Source of the DNA: Rhodocyclales bacterium
GTDB taxonomy: Bacteria; Pseudomonadota; Gammaproteobacteria; Burkholderiales; Rhodocyclaceae
NCBI GenBank assembly: GCA_003105015.1
Contig: PQAF01000028.1
Location: forward strand, 248,001-312,000
Direction of reading: 5' to 3'
DNA: 64,000 nt
Part shown: piece by piece, positions 8,931-17,329 of the stretch
How positions within the stretch are numbered: position 1 is the stretch's first letter
Layout of the letters: the number at the start of each line of letters is the position of its first letter
Made by a program: the position numbers and the translations under genes
The notes under the pieces: generated by a model
The model's database searches: none
Seen by the model: only the letters and a program-made list of their open reading frames with translations
Told to the model about the DNA's origin: nothing

Positions 8931-10331
8931 ATGAACGAACTCAAGAACCTTCCGTCCGTCGACCGCCTCCTGTCCGAGGCGGCCCTGCAATCCCTCGTCG
9001 CCGAACACGGCCGTACTGTCGTCACCGACGCCGTGCGCGCCGAACTGACTTTCGTGCGCGAGGCGGTGAGAACCGGCGCCGCGCTGCCGTCGAACGCCAC
9101 GATCGTCGCCTCCGTCGAACGGCGCGTCGCCGCGCACATCCGCCCGCGCCTGCAGCCGGTGTTCAACCTCACCGGCACGGTGCTGCACACCAACCTCGGC
9201 CGCGCCGTGCTGCCCGAGTCCGTCGTCGAGGCCATCGCCCGCGCCGCGCGCGCGCCCTGCGCCCTCGAGTACGACCTGGAGAGCGGCGGACGCGGCGACC
9301 GCGACGACGTCGTCGACGGCTTGCTGCGCGAGCTGACCGGGGCGGAGGCCGCCACGGTGGTGAACAACAACGCCGCCGCGGTGTTCCTGCTGCTCAACAC
9401 CCTGGCGCAGAAGAAGGCGGTCGTCGTCTCGCGCGGCGAGCTGGTCGAGATCGGCGGCGCTTTCCGCGTGCCCGACATCATGCGCCGCGCCGGCGCGAAG
9501 CTCATCGAGGTCGGCACCACCAACCGCAGCCACCTGCGCGACTTCGACGAGGCCGTGAATGCGAAGACCGGCCTGGTGATGAAGGTGCACACCAGCAACT
9601 ACGCCGTGCAGGGCTTCACCGCCGCCGTGCCGGAAGCCGAGCTGGCGCAGCTCGCCCACGCGCGCGGCGTGCCCTTCGTCGTCGACCTCGGCAGCGGCAC
9701 GCTGGTGAACCTGGAGCAGTGGGGCCTGCCGCACGAGCCGACGCCGCGCGAGTCCATCGAAGCCGACGCCGACCTCGTCACCTTCTCCGGCGACAAGCTG
9801 CTCGGCGGCCCGCAGGCCGGCCTGCTGGTCGGCCGCCGCGAGCTGATCGCGAAGATCAAGAAGAACCCTCTCAAGCGGGCGCTCCGCGTCGGCAAGCTCA
9901 CGCTCGCCGCGCTGGAAGCCACGCTCGCCCTCTACCGCGACCCCGAGCGCCTGCCGCAGCGCCTCGAATCGCTGCGTCTGCTGACGCGCGCCGAGGCCGA
10001 GATCCGCGCCCAGGCCGAGCGCCTGCTGCCGGTCTGGCAGGCGGCGCTGGCGGGCTGGCCGCTCGACGCCACGATCGCGCCGACGCTCTCGCAGATCGGT
10101 TCCGGCTCGCTGCCGGTCGACCGCCTGCCGAGCTTCGCCCTGGTGGCGCGCCCGCGCGGCAAGCGCGCCGGGGTGCTGCACAAATTGGAGGAGGCGCTGC
10201 GGCGCCTGCCCACCCCCGTCATCGGCCACATCGCGGACGACGCCCTGCGCCTCGACCTGCGCTGCCTGCCGCCGGACGGGGAAACCGAATTCGCTGCCCA
10301 GCTTTCCGCCACGAGCGGACTGGGTGCGTAG
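8931..10331 (+). CDS. selA: L-seryl-tRNA(Sec) selenium transferase SelA
   Basis: SelA converts seryl-tRNA(Sec) to selenocysteyl-tRNA(Sec) using selenophosphate. It is a PLP enzyme forming homodecamers. The 466-residue protein (E. coli 463) has the tRNA-binding N-terminal domain, the [14 protein letters not shown] motif near residue 80, VNNNAAAV and the PLP-lysine motif [12 protein letters not shown], with Lys289 as the likely Schiff-base lysine. It starts 38 nt after fdhE. A dispersed-motif copy lies within codons for AVRAELTF. Substrate and partners (tRNA-Sec, SelB) are encoded next door. Confidence 0.97.
   Translation: MNELKNLPSVDRLLSEAALQSLVAEHGRTVVTDAVRAELTFVREAVRTGAALPSNATIVASVERRVAAHIRPRLQPVFNLTGTVLHTNLGRAVLPESVVEAIARAARAPCALEYDLESGGRGDRDDVVDGLLRELTGAEAATVVNNNAAAVFLLLNTLAQKKAVVVSRGELVEIGGAFRVPDIMRRAGAKLIEVGTTNRSHLRDFDEAVNAKTGLVMKVHTSNYAVQGFTAAVPEAELAQLAHARGVPFVVDLGSGTLVNLEQWGLPHEPTPRESIEADADLVTFSGDKLLGGPQAGLLVGRRELIAKIKKNPLKRALRVGKLTLAALEATLALYRDPERLPQRLESLRLLTRAEAEIRAQAERLLPVWQAALAGWPLDATIAPTLSQIGSGSLPVDRLPSFALVARPRGKRAGVLHKLEEALRRLPTPVIGHIADDALRLDLRCLPPDGETEFAAQLSATSGLGA
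9029..9052 (-). repeat. Dispersed 24-bp motif, copy 3
   Basis: Minus-strand reading AAAGTCAGTT, CGGCGC, GCACGGCG, inside selA. The gene reads it in the frame giving AV-N3-LTF. Confidence 0.75.
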
Positions 10332-10406
10332 GCACGTCCCCTCGGGGACATCGTAAGCCGCGGCGGCTTCCGCTCCGCGGTGGATCAGCAAAACGGGAGA
10401 ATGACC

Positions 10407-11522
10407 ATGCAAGCACCGAATGAAGTGACAAGACGACGATTCCTCATGGCGGCCGGGGCGCTCGCCGCGTCGGCCGCCGCGCCGCGCATCGCCGCGGCCA
10501 ACCAGGCCTTCAGGCCTTCCGCCGAGCACGGCTGGCGCGTCTTCGAGGTGACCACCCGCGCGGAAATCCTCAAGCCGGCGGGCACCACCCGCGCCTGGCT
10601 GCCGCTGCCCTCGATCGAGGAGGGTGCCTGGATCCGCCCGATGGGCAACCTGTGGCAGGGCAACGCGACATCCATGCGCATCGTGCGCGACCCGGTCTAC
10701 GGCGCGCTCATGCTGCAGGCGGAATGGGAGGCCGGCCAGCCGGCGCCCGTGGTCGAGGCGGTCAGCCGCTTCGCCACGCGCGACCGCGCCTATGATCTTT
10801 CCACGCCCGGCAAGCCGGCGCCGCTCGACCGGGCGACGCGCGTGCTGTACACCCGCGCCACCGAACTCCTGCCCACCGACGGCCTCGTGCGCCAGACCGC
10901 GCAGGAGATCACCAGGGGCGCCAAGGCCGACATCGACAAGGCCCGCCTCATCTACGACTGGATCTGCGATAACACCTTCCGCGACCCGAAAGTGCAAGGC
11001 TGCGGCACCGGCGACATCAGCGCCATGCTGCTGACCGGCAACCTGTCCGGCAAGTGCGCTGACCTTAACGCCCTCTATGTCGGCCTGGCCCGCTCGGTCG
11101 GGCTGCCGGCGCGCGACGTGTACGGCATCCGCGTCGCCGACTCGCGCTTCGGCTACAAGAGCCTCGGCAAGAGCGGCGACATCACCAAGGCGCAGCACTG
11201 CCGCGCCGAAGTGTGGCTGTCCGGCTTCGGCTGGGTGCCGGTCGATCCGGCAGACGTGCGCAAGGTCGTGCTGGAGGAGAAACCCGGCCTGACGCTGCAG
11301 GACGAACTCGTCGTGCAGGTGCGGGAAAAACTCTTCGGCGCCTGGGAGATGAACTGGCTCGGTTACAACTTCGCCCACGACGTTGTCCTGCCGGGCGCGC
11401 GCGGGCCGAAGATTCCCTTCCTCATGTACCCGCAGGGGGAAACGTCGGCAGGACGCCTCGACAGCCTCGACCCGGACAATTTCCGCTACCGCATCACTTC
11501 GAAGGAGATCACTGCCGCATGA
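10407..11522 (+). CDS. Tat-exported transglutaminase-like protein between selA and selB
   Basis: The product begins with a clear Tat signal ([21 protein letters not shown]), so it is probably exported folded. The mature part resembles the transglutaminase-like cysteine-protease superfamily. The catalytic triad is visible: Cys217 in [10 protein letters not shown], His264 in AQHCRAEVW and Asp280 in PVDPADV. The length is 371 residues from ATG 10407, preferred over ATG 10401 because GGGAGA ends at 10400. Its stop overlaps the selB start (ATGA), so it is coupled to selB translation. No role in selenocysteine metabolism is known to me; it may act on an exported protein. Family assignment is good, function unknown. 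Confidence 0.85.
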   Translation: MQAPNEVTRRRFLMAAGALAASAAAPRIAAANQAFRPSAEHGWRVFEVTTRAEILKPAGTTRAWLPLPSIEEGAWIRPMGNLWQGNATSMRIVRDPVYGALMLQAEWEAGQPAPVVEAVSRFATRDRAYDLSTPGKPAPLDRATRVLYTRATELLPTDGLVRQTAQEITRGAKADIDKARLIYDWICDNTFRDPKVQGCGTGDISAMLLTGNLSGKCADLNALYVGLARSVGLPARDVYGIRVADSRFGYKSLGKSGDITKAQHCRAEVWLSGFGWVPVDPADVRKVVLEEKPGLTLQDELVVQVREKLFGAWEMNWLGYNFAHDVVLPGARGPKIPFLMYPQGETSAGRLDSLDPDNFRYRITSKEITAA

Positions 11523-13426
11523 TCGTCGGCACGGCAGGGCACATCGACCACGGCAAGACCACGCTGGTCAAGGCATTGACCGGCGTGGACTGCGACCGCC
11601 TGAAGGAAGAGAAGGCGCGCGGCATCACGCTCGACCTCGGCTACGCCTATGCCGACGCGGGGCGCCTCGGCTTCGTCGACGTGCCCGGCCACGAACGGCT
11701 GGTGCACAACATGCTGGCCGGCGCCACCGGCATCGATTTCGTGCTGCTGGTGGTGGCGGCCGACGACGGGCCGATGCCGCAGACGGGCGAGCACCTCGCC
11801 ATCGTCGATCTGCTCGACCTCAAGCGCGGCGCCGTGGCGCTGACCAAGGTCGACGCCGTCGCGTCCGAGCGGCGCGCGGTGGCGCGGACCGAGGTCGCCG
11901 CGCTGCTGGCCGGCACCGCGCTGGAAGGCGCGCCGGTGTTCGAGGTCTCCGCCACGCAAGGGGAGGGCGTCGCGGCGCTCCACGAGCATCTGCTGGCCGA
12001 AGCCGGCCGGCTCGCCGCGCACACGACGGCGGGCGGCTTCCGCCACGCCATCGACCGCTGCTTCACCCTGCAGGGCGTCGGCCTGGTGGTGACCGGCACC
12101 GCCTTCTCCGGCCGCGTGTCGGTCGGCGACGCGGTGACCATCACGCCGCCGGGCTTCAGCGCCCGCGTGCGCGGCCTCCACGCCCAGGACCGCAGCGCCC
12201 AGTCGGGCGGGGCGGGGGAGCGCCTGGCGCTCAACCTCGCCGGCGACTTCGGCAAGGAGGACATCGCGCGCGGCATGTGGGTCGTCGATCCGGCCCTGCA
12301 TGTCCCGGTCGCGCGCTTCCACGCGCGCCTGCGCGTGCCGGCCTCCAGCGAGGCGCCGATCCGGCACTGGATGCCGGTGCACGTGCACCTCGGTGCCTCA
12401 GATGTTCTCGGCCGCGTCGCCCTGCTCGAGGGCGAACAGCTCGCGCCGGGCGAAGCCATGCTGGCGGAGATCATCCTCGACAAGCCGACGGGCGCCTTGT
12501 GGGGCGACCACCTCATCCTGCGCGACCAGTCGGCGACGCGCACCCTCGGCGGCGGCCGCGTGCTGGACATCTTCCCGCCCACGCGCCACAAGCGTGCGCC
12601 GGAGCGTCTCGACTTCCTGCGCCTGCTCGAGCAGGACGATCCGCGGCCGGCCCTGGAGCATGCGCTGGCGCGCCAGCCGGCCGGAACCCACCTCGACCGC
12701 TACGCGCTCAACCGCAACCTCGCGGCGGAAGAGGCGCAGGCGCTGTGGCGTGGCATGGGTCTCGTCGTCGTCGAGGAGGCCGATGGCCGCAAGGGCTTCT
12801 CGCCGGAGCACTGGGCAGCCCTGCGCGCGCGTCTGCTCGAGGCGGCGCGGACCGAACACGAACGCGCGCCCGACATGATCGGCGTCGAGCGCGACCGCCT
12901 GCGGCGCCTCACGCTGCCGACGCTCTCCCGCGCCGTGTTCGACAGACTGACTTTTGAGTTGCTGGCCTCGAACGAACTGGCGCAGAGCGGCAGCTGGCTG
13001 CACCTGCCCGAGCACCGTGCCGCGCTCGCCGCCACCGATGCTGATCTCTGGCGCACGCTGAAGCCGCTGCTGGAAGCGGCGCCCTGGAATCCGCCGCGCG
13101 TGCGCGACATCGCCCGCGCCACCGGCATTGCCGAGGAAACCGTGCGCGGCCTGCTGAAGCGCGTCGCCCGCGTCGGCCAGGCCTACCCGGTGGCGCACGA
13201 CCACTACTTCGCCGCGGAGTCGGTGGCCGACCTCGCCGGCCGCGTCGCCCGCCTGTGCGCGCGCGACGGCACCGCCCGTGCCGCGGCGTTGCGCGACGAG
13301 ATCGGCGGCGGCCGAAAAGTCGCCATCCACATCCTCGAATTCTTCGACCGCGTCGGGTACACTCGACGCGTGCGCGACGAGCACGCCCTGCGCGGCGGCG
13401 AAGGCGAACGACAATGGGTCCTATGA
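11519..13426 (+). CDS. selB: Selenocysteine-specific elongation factor SelB
   Basis: SelB is the GTPase that delivers selenocysteyl-tRNA to the ribosome at UGA codons carrying a SECIS hairpin. G motifs are clear: GHIDHGKTT (residues 7-15), DVPGH near 57 and LTKVD near 117. They are followed by EF-Tu-like domains and, from about residue 380, winged-helix repeats that bind the SECIS RNA. The length is 635 residues (E. coli 614). The start overlaps the preceding stop by 4 bp, and the tRNA-Sec gene begins 5 nt after the stop. A dispersed-motif copy sits in the C-terminal domain (12931-12954). Confidence 0.97.
   Translation: MIVGTAGHIDHGKTTLVKALTGVDCDRLKEEKARGITLDLGYAYADAGRLGFVDVPGHERLVHNMLAGATGIDFVLLVVAADDGPMPQTGEHLAIVDLLDLKRGAVALTKVDAVASERRAVARTEVAALLAGTALEGAPVFEVSATQGEGVAALHEHLLAEAGRLAAHTTAGGFRHAIDRCFTLQGVGLVVTGTAFSGRVSVGDAVTITPPGFSARVRGLHAQDRSAQSGGAGERLALNLAGDFGKEDIARGMWVVDPALHVPVARFHARLRVPASSEAPIRHWMPVHVHLGASDVLGRVALLEGEQLAPGEAMLAEIILDKPTGALWGDHLILRDQSATRTLGGGRVLDIFPPTRHKRAPERLDFLRLLEQDDPRPALEHALARQPAGTHLDRYALNRNLAAEEAQALWRGMGLVVVEEADGRKGFSPEHWAALRARLLEAARTEHERAPDMIGVERDRLRRLTLPTLSRAVFDRLTFELLASNELAQSGSWLHLPEHRAALAATDADLWRTLKPLLEAAPWNPPRVRDIARATGIAEETVRGLLKRVARVGQAYPVAHDHYFAAESVADLAGRVARLCARDGTARAAALRDEIGGGRKVAIHILEFFDRVGYTRRVRDEHALRGGEGERQWVL
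12931..12954 (-). repeat. Dispersed 24-bp motif, copy 4
   Basis: Minus-strand reading AAAGTCAGTC, TGTCGA, ACACGGCG, inside selB; the gene reads AVFDRLTF across it. Confidence 0.8.
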
Positions 13427-13431
13427 ACAAC

Positions 13432-13527
13432 GGAAGAGATCGCACCCCGGTGGGGCGCTTGGTCTTCAAAACCAGGAGGGGTCGCCAAGCGGTCCCTGGT
13501 GGGTTCGACTCCCACTCTCTTCCGCCA
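13432..13527 (+). tRNA. selC: tRNA-Sec (anticodon TCA)
   Basis: A 96-nt unit including an encoded CCA. The acceptor stem is the extended 8-bp type: GGAAGAGA (13432-13439) with TCTCTTCC (13516-13523). The anticodon TCA is at 13466-13468 in a CTTCAAA loop, and a long variable arm and a GGTTCGACTCC T-arm follow. It resembles E. coli selC closely, including GGUUCGACUCC. It starts 5 nt after selB, so it is probably cotranscribed and processed out. It reads the UGA in fdnG. Confidence 0.97.
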
Positions 13528-13531
13528 AATA

Positions 13532-13610
13532 AAATCCCCCCCACCCCCCTTTTGCAAAGGGGGGCTTCTACGTGTTCCCCCCTTTGGAAAAGGGGGGCCA
13601 GGGGGGATTT
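13532..13610. repeat. C/G-rich double-hairpin repeat, copy B
   Basis: The left arm runs AAATCCCCCC to CCCCCCTTTTGCAAAGGGGGG; the right arm runs TTCCCCCCTTTGGAAAAGGGG to CCAGGGGGGATTT. The arms match those of the element at 7855-7951 but in swapped order, separated by a short TACGTG spacer. It starts 4 nt after the tRNA-Sec CCA and may help define the transcript end, although no T-run follows. Confidence 0.75.
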
Positions 13611-13621
13611 CATCAGCGGCA

Positions 13622-14065
13622 ATGAACACCATGGCCACTGAAACCTTCAAAGGCAACGTCCCCGCCGACCGCCTCTACGACACCCGACACGACATGTGGG
13701 TGCGCCGCGAGGGCGGCGACGTGGTGATCGGCGCCACCGGCTTCGGCCTGCATCTTGCCGGCGAGGTGATCGCCTTCACGGCCAAGCCGAAGGGCGCCGA
13801 GGTGGCGGCCGGGCGCGGCCTCGGCACCGTCGAGTCGGCGAAGACCGTGCTCGCCGTGCATTCGCCGGTGGCCTTCCGCCTCGATACGCCCAACGAAGCC
13901 GCCGAGGAGCGGCCCGACCTCATCAACCGCGATCCCTACGGCGCCGGCTGGATGGCGCGCGGCGCGCCGCTCGACTGGGACGCCGACGCCGCGCGCCTCG
14001 TCGATGCCGCCGCCTACATCGAACACATCCGTACCATCGAGCCGGCGGCGGAGATCCTGACGTGA
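13622..14065 (+). CDS. GcvH-like lipoyl carrier protein
   Basis: The product resembles the H protein of glycine cleavage. The lipoyl hairpin has GLGTVESAKTVLAVHSPV, with the lysine in the place of the lipoylated lysine of GcvH (VESVKA). It is 147 residues, a little longer than GcvH, from ATG 13622; ATG 13631 is an alternative, and neither has a strong ribosome-binding site. No other glycine-cleavage gene is nearby. It is coupled (GTGA) to a DsrE-like gene. Lipoate-binding GcvH-like proteins occur in sulfur-transfer systems (sHdr type), so a sulfur-carrier role is plausible but is inference. Confidence 0.75.
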   Translation: MNTMATETFKGNVPADRLYDTRHDMWVRREGGDVVIGATGFGLHLAGEVIAFTAKPKGAEVAAGRGLGTVESAKTVLAVHSPVAFRLDTPNEAAEERPDLINRDPYGAGWMARGAPLDWDADAARLVDAAAYIEHIRTIEPAAEILT

Positions 14066-14439
14066 TCAGCAAGCTCGCCATCCTCGTCTGGTCGCTCTCG
14101 CCCGAACGGCCCGAACTCGCCGCCTCGCCCTTCGTGTACGCCGCCACCGCCTGCGCCATGGACTGCGAGGTGGAGATCCATTTCGCCGGCACCGCGGTGA
14201 AGCTGCTCGCGCCCGGCGTGGCGGAGGGCATGCATCCTTCCGCCGGCCGCGAGCGCTCCATCTACGACTTCATGCGCGATGCGGCGGAGCAGGGCGCCGC
14301 TTTCTACGGCTGCCAGATGGCGCTGCGCACCCACGGCCTGGTCGACCAGCCCCTCATCCCCGAGTATTCAGGCGCGGCGGGCGCCGCGGCCTTCGTCGCG
14401 CGCACCCTCGACCCGGAATGGCGCACCATGATCTTCTAG
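14062..14439 (+). CDS. DsrE-family protein
   Basis: The 125-residue product has the compact alpha/beta shape of DsrE/TusD-family sulfur-relay proteins: an initial hydrophobic strand KLAILVWS, a segment with FVYAATACAMDCEVEIHFAG, and a later GAAFYGCQMAL segment. Cysteines in ACAMDCE and YGCQMA are candidates for persulfide carriage. The GTG start overlaps the stop of the lipoyl-carrier gene (GTGA), so the two are made together. It ends 41 nt before sodC. Sulfur-relay function is inferred from the family; the partner is unknown. Confidence 0.7.
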   Translation: MISKLAILVWSLSPERPELAASPFVYAATACAMDCEVEIHFAGTAVKLLAPGVAEGMHPSAGRERSIYDFMRDAAEQGAAFYGCQMALRTHGLVDQPLIPEYSGAAGAAAFVARTLDPEWRTMIF

Positions 14440-14480
14440 AACAGAGAGCTGCACCCCAACCCCGACAGAGGAGACACAAA

Positions 14481-14996
14481 ATGAAAACCAACCTGATCCT
14501 GGCCGCCTCCGCGGCCATCCTGCTGTCCGCCTGCGCCGGCAGCTCGCGCAGCAATGCTTCCGCCGAGGCCAAGCTGGCCCCTACGCAGGGCCACACCACC
14601 ACCGGCACCGTCATCTTCATGCAGAAGGGCAACGACATCGAGGTGACGGCCCACGTCGCCGGCCTCACGCCCGGCGCGCATGGCTTCCACATCCACGAGA
14701 AGGGCGACTGCAGCGCGCCCGACGGCATGAGCGCCGGCGGCCACTTCAACCCGGGCGGCCAGCCGCACGGCCACCCGCACAAGGGGCCGCACCACGCCGG
14801 CGACATGCCGATGCTGGAAACCGACGGCTACGGCAACGCGCGGCTCGTCGCCGTGCTGCCGGGACTGACTTTGGCGGGCGCCAACGGCATCGTCGGCAAG
14901 GGCGTCATCGTCCACGCCGCGCCCGACGACTTCAAGACCCAACCCACCGGCAATTCCGGCGCGCGCATGGCCTGCGGGGTGATCGTCAAGCGCTGA
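14481..14996 (+). CDS. sodC: Copper/zinc superoxide dismutase lipoprotein
   Basis: SodC dismutates superoxide in the cell envelope. A lipoprotein signal ends in LLSAC (Cys at about residue 18), so the enzyme is probably membrane-anchored in the periplasm. Metal-binding motifs are GFHIHEKGDC, GGHFNPGG, HKGPHHAGDMP and the distal IVHAAPDDF. The C-terminal GARMACGVI carries the second disulfide cysteine. The length is 171 residues. GAGGAGA precedes ATG 14481. A dispersed-motif copy (14849-14872) encodes AVLPGLTL. Confidence 0.93.
   Translation: MKTNLILAASAAILLSACAGSSRSNASAEAKLAPTQGHTTTGTVIFMQKGNDIEVTAHVAGLTPGAHGFHIHEKGDCSAPDGMSAGGHFNPGGQPHGHPHKGPHHAGDMPMLETDGYGNARLVAVLPGLTLAGANGIVGKGVIVHAAPDDFKTQPTGNSGARMACGVIVKR
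14849..14872 (-). repeat. Dispersed 24-bp motif, copy 5
   Basis: Minus-strand reading AAAGTCAGTC, CCGGCA, GCACGGCG, inside sodC, in the AV-N3-LTL reading frame. Confidence 0.8.
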
Positions 14997-15001
14997 GGCG
15001 G

Positions 15002-16057
15002 TTATTGCCCGGCGGCTCCGGGCCGCTCGAAGCTGACGAAGTTCGGCGCGATGGGCATGGCATGGTCGACGCGCATCTTCAGCTCATAGGGCAGGCCGAA
15101 GTTGTGCTTTTCCTTCAGCGCGATCCGTTGCGGCGCGCAAGTGCTGCCGGGCTCGCTCTGTTGCACCGTGTCGCCGATGGGCGAGCCGCCGCCGGGCCTT
15201 GCCCACGACAGCCCCAGCACGCCCTTCGGAACGGCGACCGGCAGGACCACTTCCGTCTCGCGCCACGCGGGCTCGAACGTCTCGACGGCGGCCGCCGGCG
15301 CGCGCACCGTCCAGGTCGAGCGGCGTTCCGTGCCCGAAGCATCCTTCCAGTAAACCTGCAGCGTCGGGACGGGCCGCTCGGCCGGCCACAGGAGGTGCAC
15401 GTCGCCGCCATGCACGCACAGCGTCGAGAAGTCGCCGCGCGAGACATCCTCGACGCGCACGCCCTGGGTCTCGAGCGCCACCCGGCTGACCCGGATGCCG
15501 GCGGGCGCCTGCCAGTGCACCGCCCACAATTCGAATTTGTCCGGCAGCACCAGGCGGCGGGCGGCGGCCTGCGTATAGGGCGAGGGCGCCTCCGGCGTCG
15601 TGTCGGGCGGCGGCCGGTTGCGCATCGCGTGCAGGTGCGCGCCGAGGGTTTGCATCAGCACGCCGCCGATGGCCGGCGGCATGCCGGCGATCAGCAGGCC
15701 GCTGAAGGCGATCCAGGCCGAGACGCCGCGCGACAGACCCGCCATGCGCCCGACCAGCCAGTGCAGGCCGAAGTACACCAGCGGTCCGACGGTGAGCAGC
15801 ACGAGGTAGGCGACGGCCAGCCCCTCCATGCCGCGGACCCCCGTGGCGACGAAAGTGCCGTACATCGCGGCAATCGTCAGCGCCATGATCGGCAGCGTGG
15901 CGACGCGCAGCTTCAGCCAGGGCGAACCCAGCCCGAGCTTGCGGAAGTGGCGGCCCTCGTAGGCGACGATCAGCGCCATCGCCACCAGCGCGACCAGTGC
16001 GGTGAGGCCCCAGAGCATCAGGGTCGAGGGCGGGAGCTTGTCCGGAAAACCGAGCAT
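15002..16057 (-). CDS. Uncharacterised four-helix membrane protein with C-terminal soluble domain
   Basis: I do not recognise this 351-residue protein. Four hydrophobic helices lie at about residues 13-33, 50-72, 79-102 and 115-137. They are followed by a soluble domain of about 200 residues rich in beta-type segments (ELWAVHWQAPAGIRVSRVALETQ, TLQVYWKDASGTERRS), with isolated cysteines in STLCVHGG and GSTCAPQ. It converges on sodC, ending 5 bp from it. Nothing in the context assigns a function. Confidence 0.6.
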   Translation of the reverse strand: MLGFPDKLPPSTLMLWGLTALVALVAMALIVAYEGRHFRKLGLGSPWLKLRVATLPIMALTIAAMYGTFVATGVRGMEGLAVAYLVLLTVGPLVYFGLHWLVGRMAGLSRGVSAWIAFSGLLIAGMPPAIGGVLMQTLGAHLHAMRNRPPPDTTPEAPSPYTQAAARRLVLPDKFELWAVHWQAPAGIRVSRVALETQGVRVEDVSRGDFSTLCVHGGDVHLLWPAERPVPTLQVYWKDASGTERRSTWTVRAPAAAVETFEPAWRETEVVLPVAVPKGVLGLSWARPGGGSPIGDTVQQSEPGSTCAPQRIALKEKHNFGLPYELKMRVDHAMPIAPNFVSFERPGAAGQ

Positions 16058-16156
16058 GGCCGCATCCTAACCCATCGGCGCGCTTGACAGCGTGGGCGGT
16101 GTCTCCTACATGTGAAGTATCCGAGTCGAGTCGGAATGGCAGGCAAGGAGATCGCG

Positions 16157-16528
16157 ATGATGAACCCGACAGCAGAGAACCATGAAACACGGCAAGGCAT
16201 CGCCGCCAGCAGGGTCTTTCCCCATGCGCCGGAAGACTGGACGCCGGCCATTGCCGAGGAGATGGCCCGCGCGGAAGGAATCGAACTCAGCGACGATCAC
16301 TGGGAAGCCGTGCGCGGCTTGCAGGAATACTTCGCCCGGCACGAGGGCGCGCCGAGCATCAACATGCGCGAACTGCACGACGCCCTCGACGAGCGCTTCC
16401 ACGCGCGCGGCGGGATCAAGGCGCTCTACCTGATGTTTCCGGGCGGGCCGATCGCCCAGGGTTGCCGCATCGCCGGCCTGAAGGCGCCCTATCTCGCCAC
16501 GGACACGAGCTTCGGCAGCGTGTCCTGA
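16157..16528 (+). CDS. DsrC/TusE-family protein lacking the penultimate cysteine
   Basis: The 123-residue product matches DsrC/TusE sulfur-relay proteins across SDDHWEAVRGLQEYFARHEG, the helical middle and ALYLMFPGGPIAQGCRIAGL. Family members usually end with a penultimate Cys about ten residues after this point. Here the tail reads KAPYLATDTSFGSVS with no cysteine, so only Cys103 (the inner one) remains. ATG 16157 is chosen because AAGGAG lies 6 nt upstream. The last 40 bp overlap a convergent acetyltransferase gene, which may have reshaped the C-terminus. A persulfide or regulatory role is inference. Confidence 0.8.
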   Translation: MMNPTAENHETRQGIAASRVFPHAPEDWTPAIAEEMARAEGIELSDDHWEAVRGLQEYFARHEGAPSINMRELHDALDERFHARGGIKALYLMFPGGPIAQGCRIAGLKAPYLATDTSFGSVS

Positions 16529-16998
16529 GCCAGCACCACCGAAGTCTCGTTCTGCCGCTCGGAGATCGTCCAGTATTTCTTCAGCAGGGCGGTCTTCTCC
16601 GTCTCGCCGACGAGGCGGAAGCCGTGGCGCACGTAGAAGTCGATGGCCCAGGCGGCGGCGCGCCAGGTGCCGACCAGCACCGGGCGGCCGGTGAGCGTCA
16701 GCAGGTGCTTGAGCAATTTGCCGCCGATGCCGCCGCGCCGCGCGCGCGTGGCGACGTAGGCGTGGCGGATCAGCGTCACGTCCTGCACGTCCTGGATGCC
16801 CATCACGCCGAGCAGTTCGCCGCCCTCGAACCAGCCGAAGAAGCGCACGCCGGCGGCGATCTCGCCGCGCAATTCATCCTCCGGCATGTACGGCTCGTGC
16901 AGGCAGTCCTCCGGCACGTGCCCGCGATAGGCCCGCGCCGCGTCGTTGATGACGGCGAACATGGCGGGAATATGGGTTTCTGTGCAGGGGGCGATCAT
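16489..16998 (-). CDS. GNAT-family N-acetyltransferase
   Basis: The 169-residue product has the GNAT fold signature: GVMGIQDVQDVTLIRHAYVATRARRGGIGGKLL contains the acetyl-CoA loop (residues near 85-100), and YVRHGFRLVGETEK is the usual C-terminal motif. The substrate cannot be read from sequence. The start overlaps the stop of the TfoX-like gene by 4 bp. The 3' end overlaps the convergent DsrC-like gene by 40 bp. Confidence 0.85.
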   Translation of the reverse strand: MIAPCTETHIPAMFAVINDAARAYRGHVPEDCLHEPYMPEDELRGEIAAGVRFFGWFEGGELLGVMGIQDVQDVTLIRHAYVATRARRGGIGGKLLKHLLTLTGRPVLVGTWRAAAWAIDFYVRHGFRLVGETEKTALLKKYWTISERQNETSVVLAQDTLPKLVSVAR

Positions 16999-17324
16999 TT
17001 GTCCGGCAGCGTCGACACAAATTTCAAACTTTCCTCCACCCACCGCTTCAAATCCCGATCCTCCTCGTAGCCCGGCGGATCGACGAAAACGTAGCCCTTC
17101 ATCGGCCGGCCGGTGAAATCCATCATCCGCGCATGCGGCCGGCGCAGCGCCTTCTCGTAGGCCGCAGGCCCCACGCGCGCCATCAGCGCCTCGCCGACGA
17201 TGCCGACGAACATGTGGCCGCGCGAGAGCAGGCACAGCCCGCCGAACATCTTCTTTTCGGTGATGCCGGGGCGGTCGGGGAGAAGTTCGCGCAGCCGCTC
17301 GGCCAGTCCTTCGTCGTAGGCCAT
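16995..17324 (-). CDS. TfoX N-terminal-domain protein
   Basis: A 109-residue stand-alone TfoX N-terminal domain, recognisable from ITEKKMFGGLCLLSRGHMFVGI and the C-terminal GRPMKGYVFVDPPG. Full-length TfoX/Sxy regulates competence, but single-domain versions are common and of unknown function. It shares a minus-strand unit with the acetyltransferase (ATGA overlap) and lies 5 nt downstream of a membrane protein gene. A competence link would be interesting given the dispersed motif in this window, but nothing here proves it. Confidence 0.8.
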   Translation of the reverse strand: MAYDEGLAERLRELLPDRPGITEKKMFGGLCLLSRGHMFVGIVGEALMARVGPAAYEKALRRPHARMMDFTGRPMKGYVFVDPPGYEEDRDLKRWVEESLKFVSTLPDK

Positions 17325-17329
17325 GGCAT

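Noticed and set aside
8889..11378. Long minus-strand open frame opposite selA and the transglutaminase gene
   Set aside because: Composition is that of an antisense frame, and the plus-strand genes are unambiguous.
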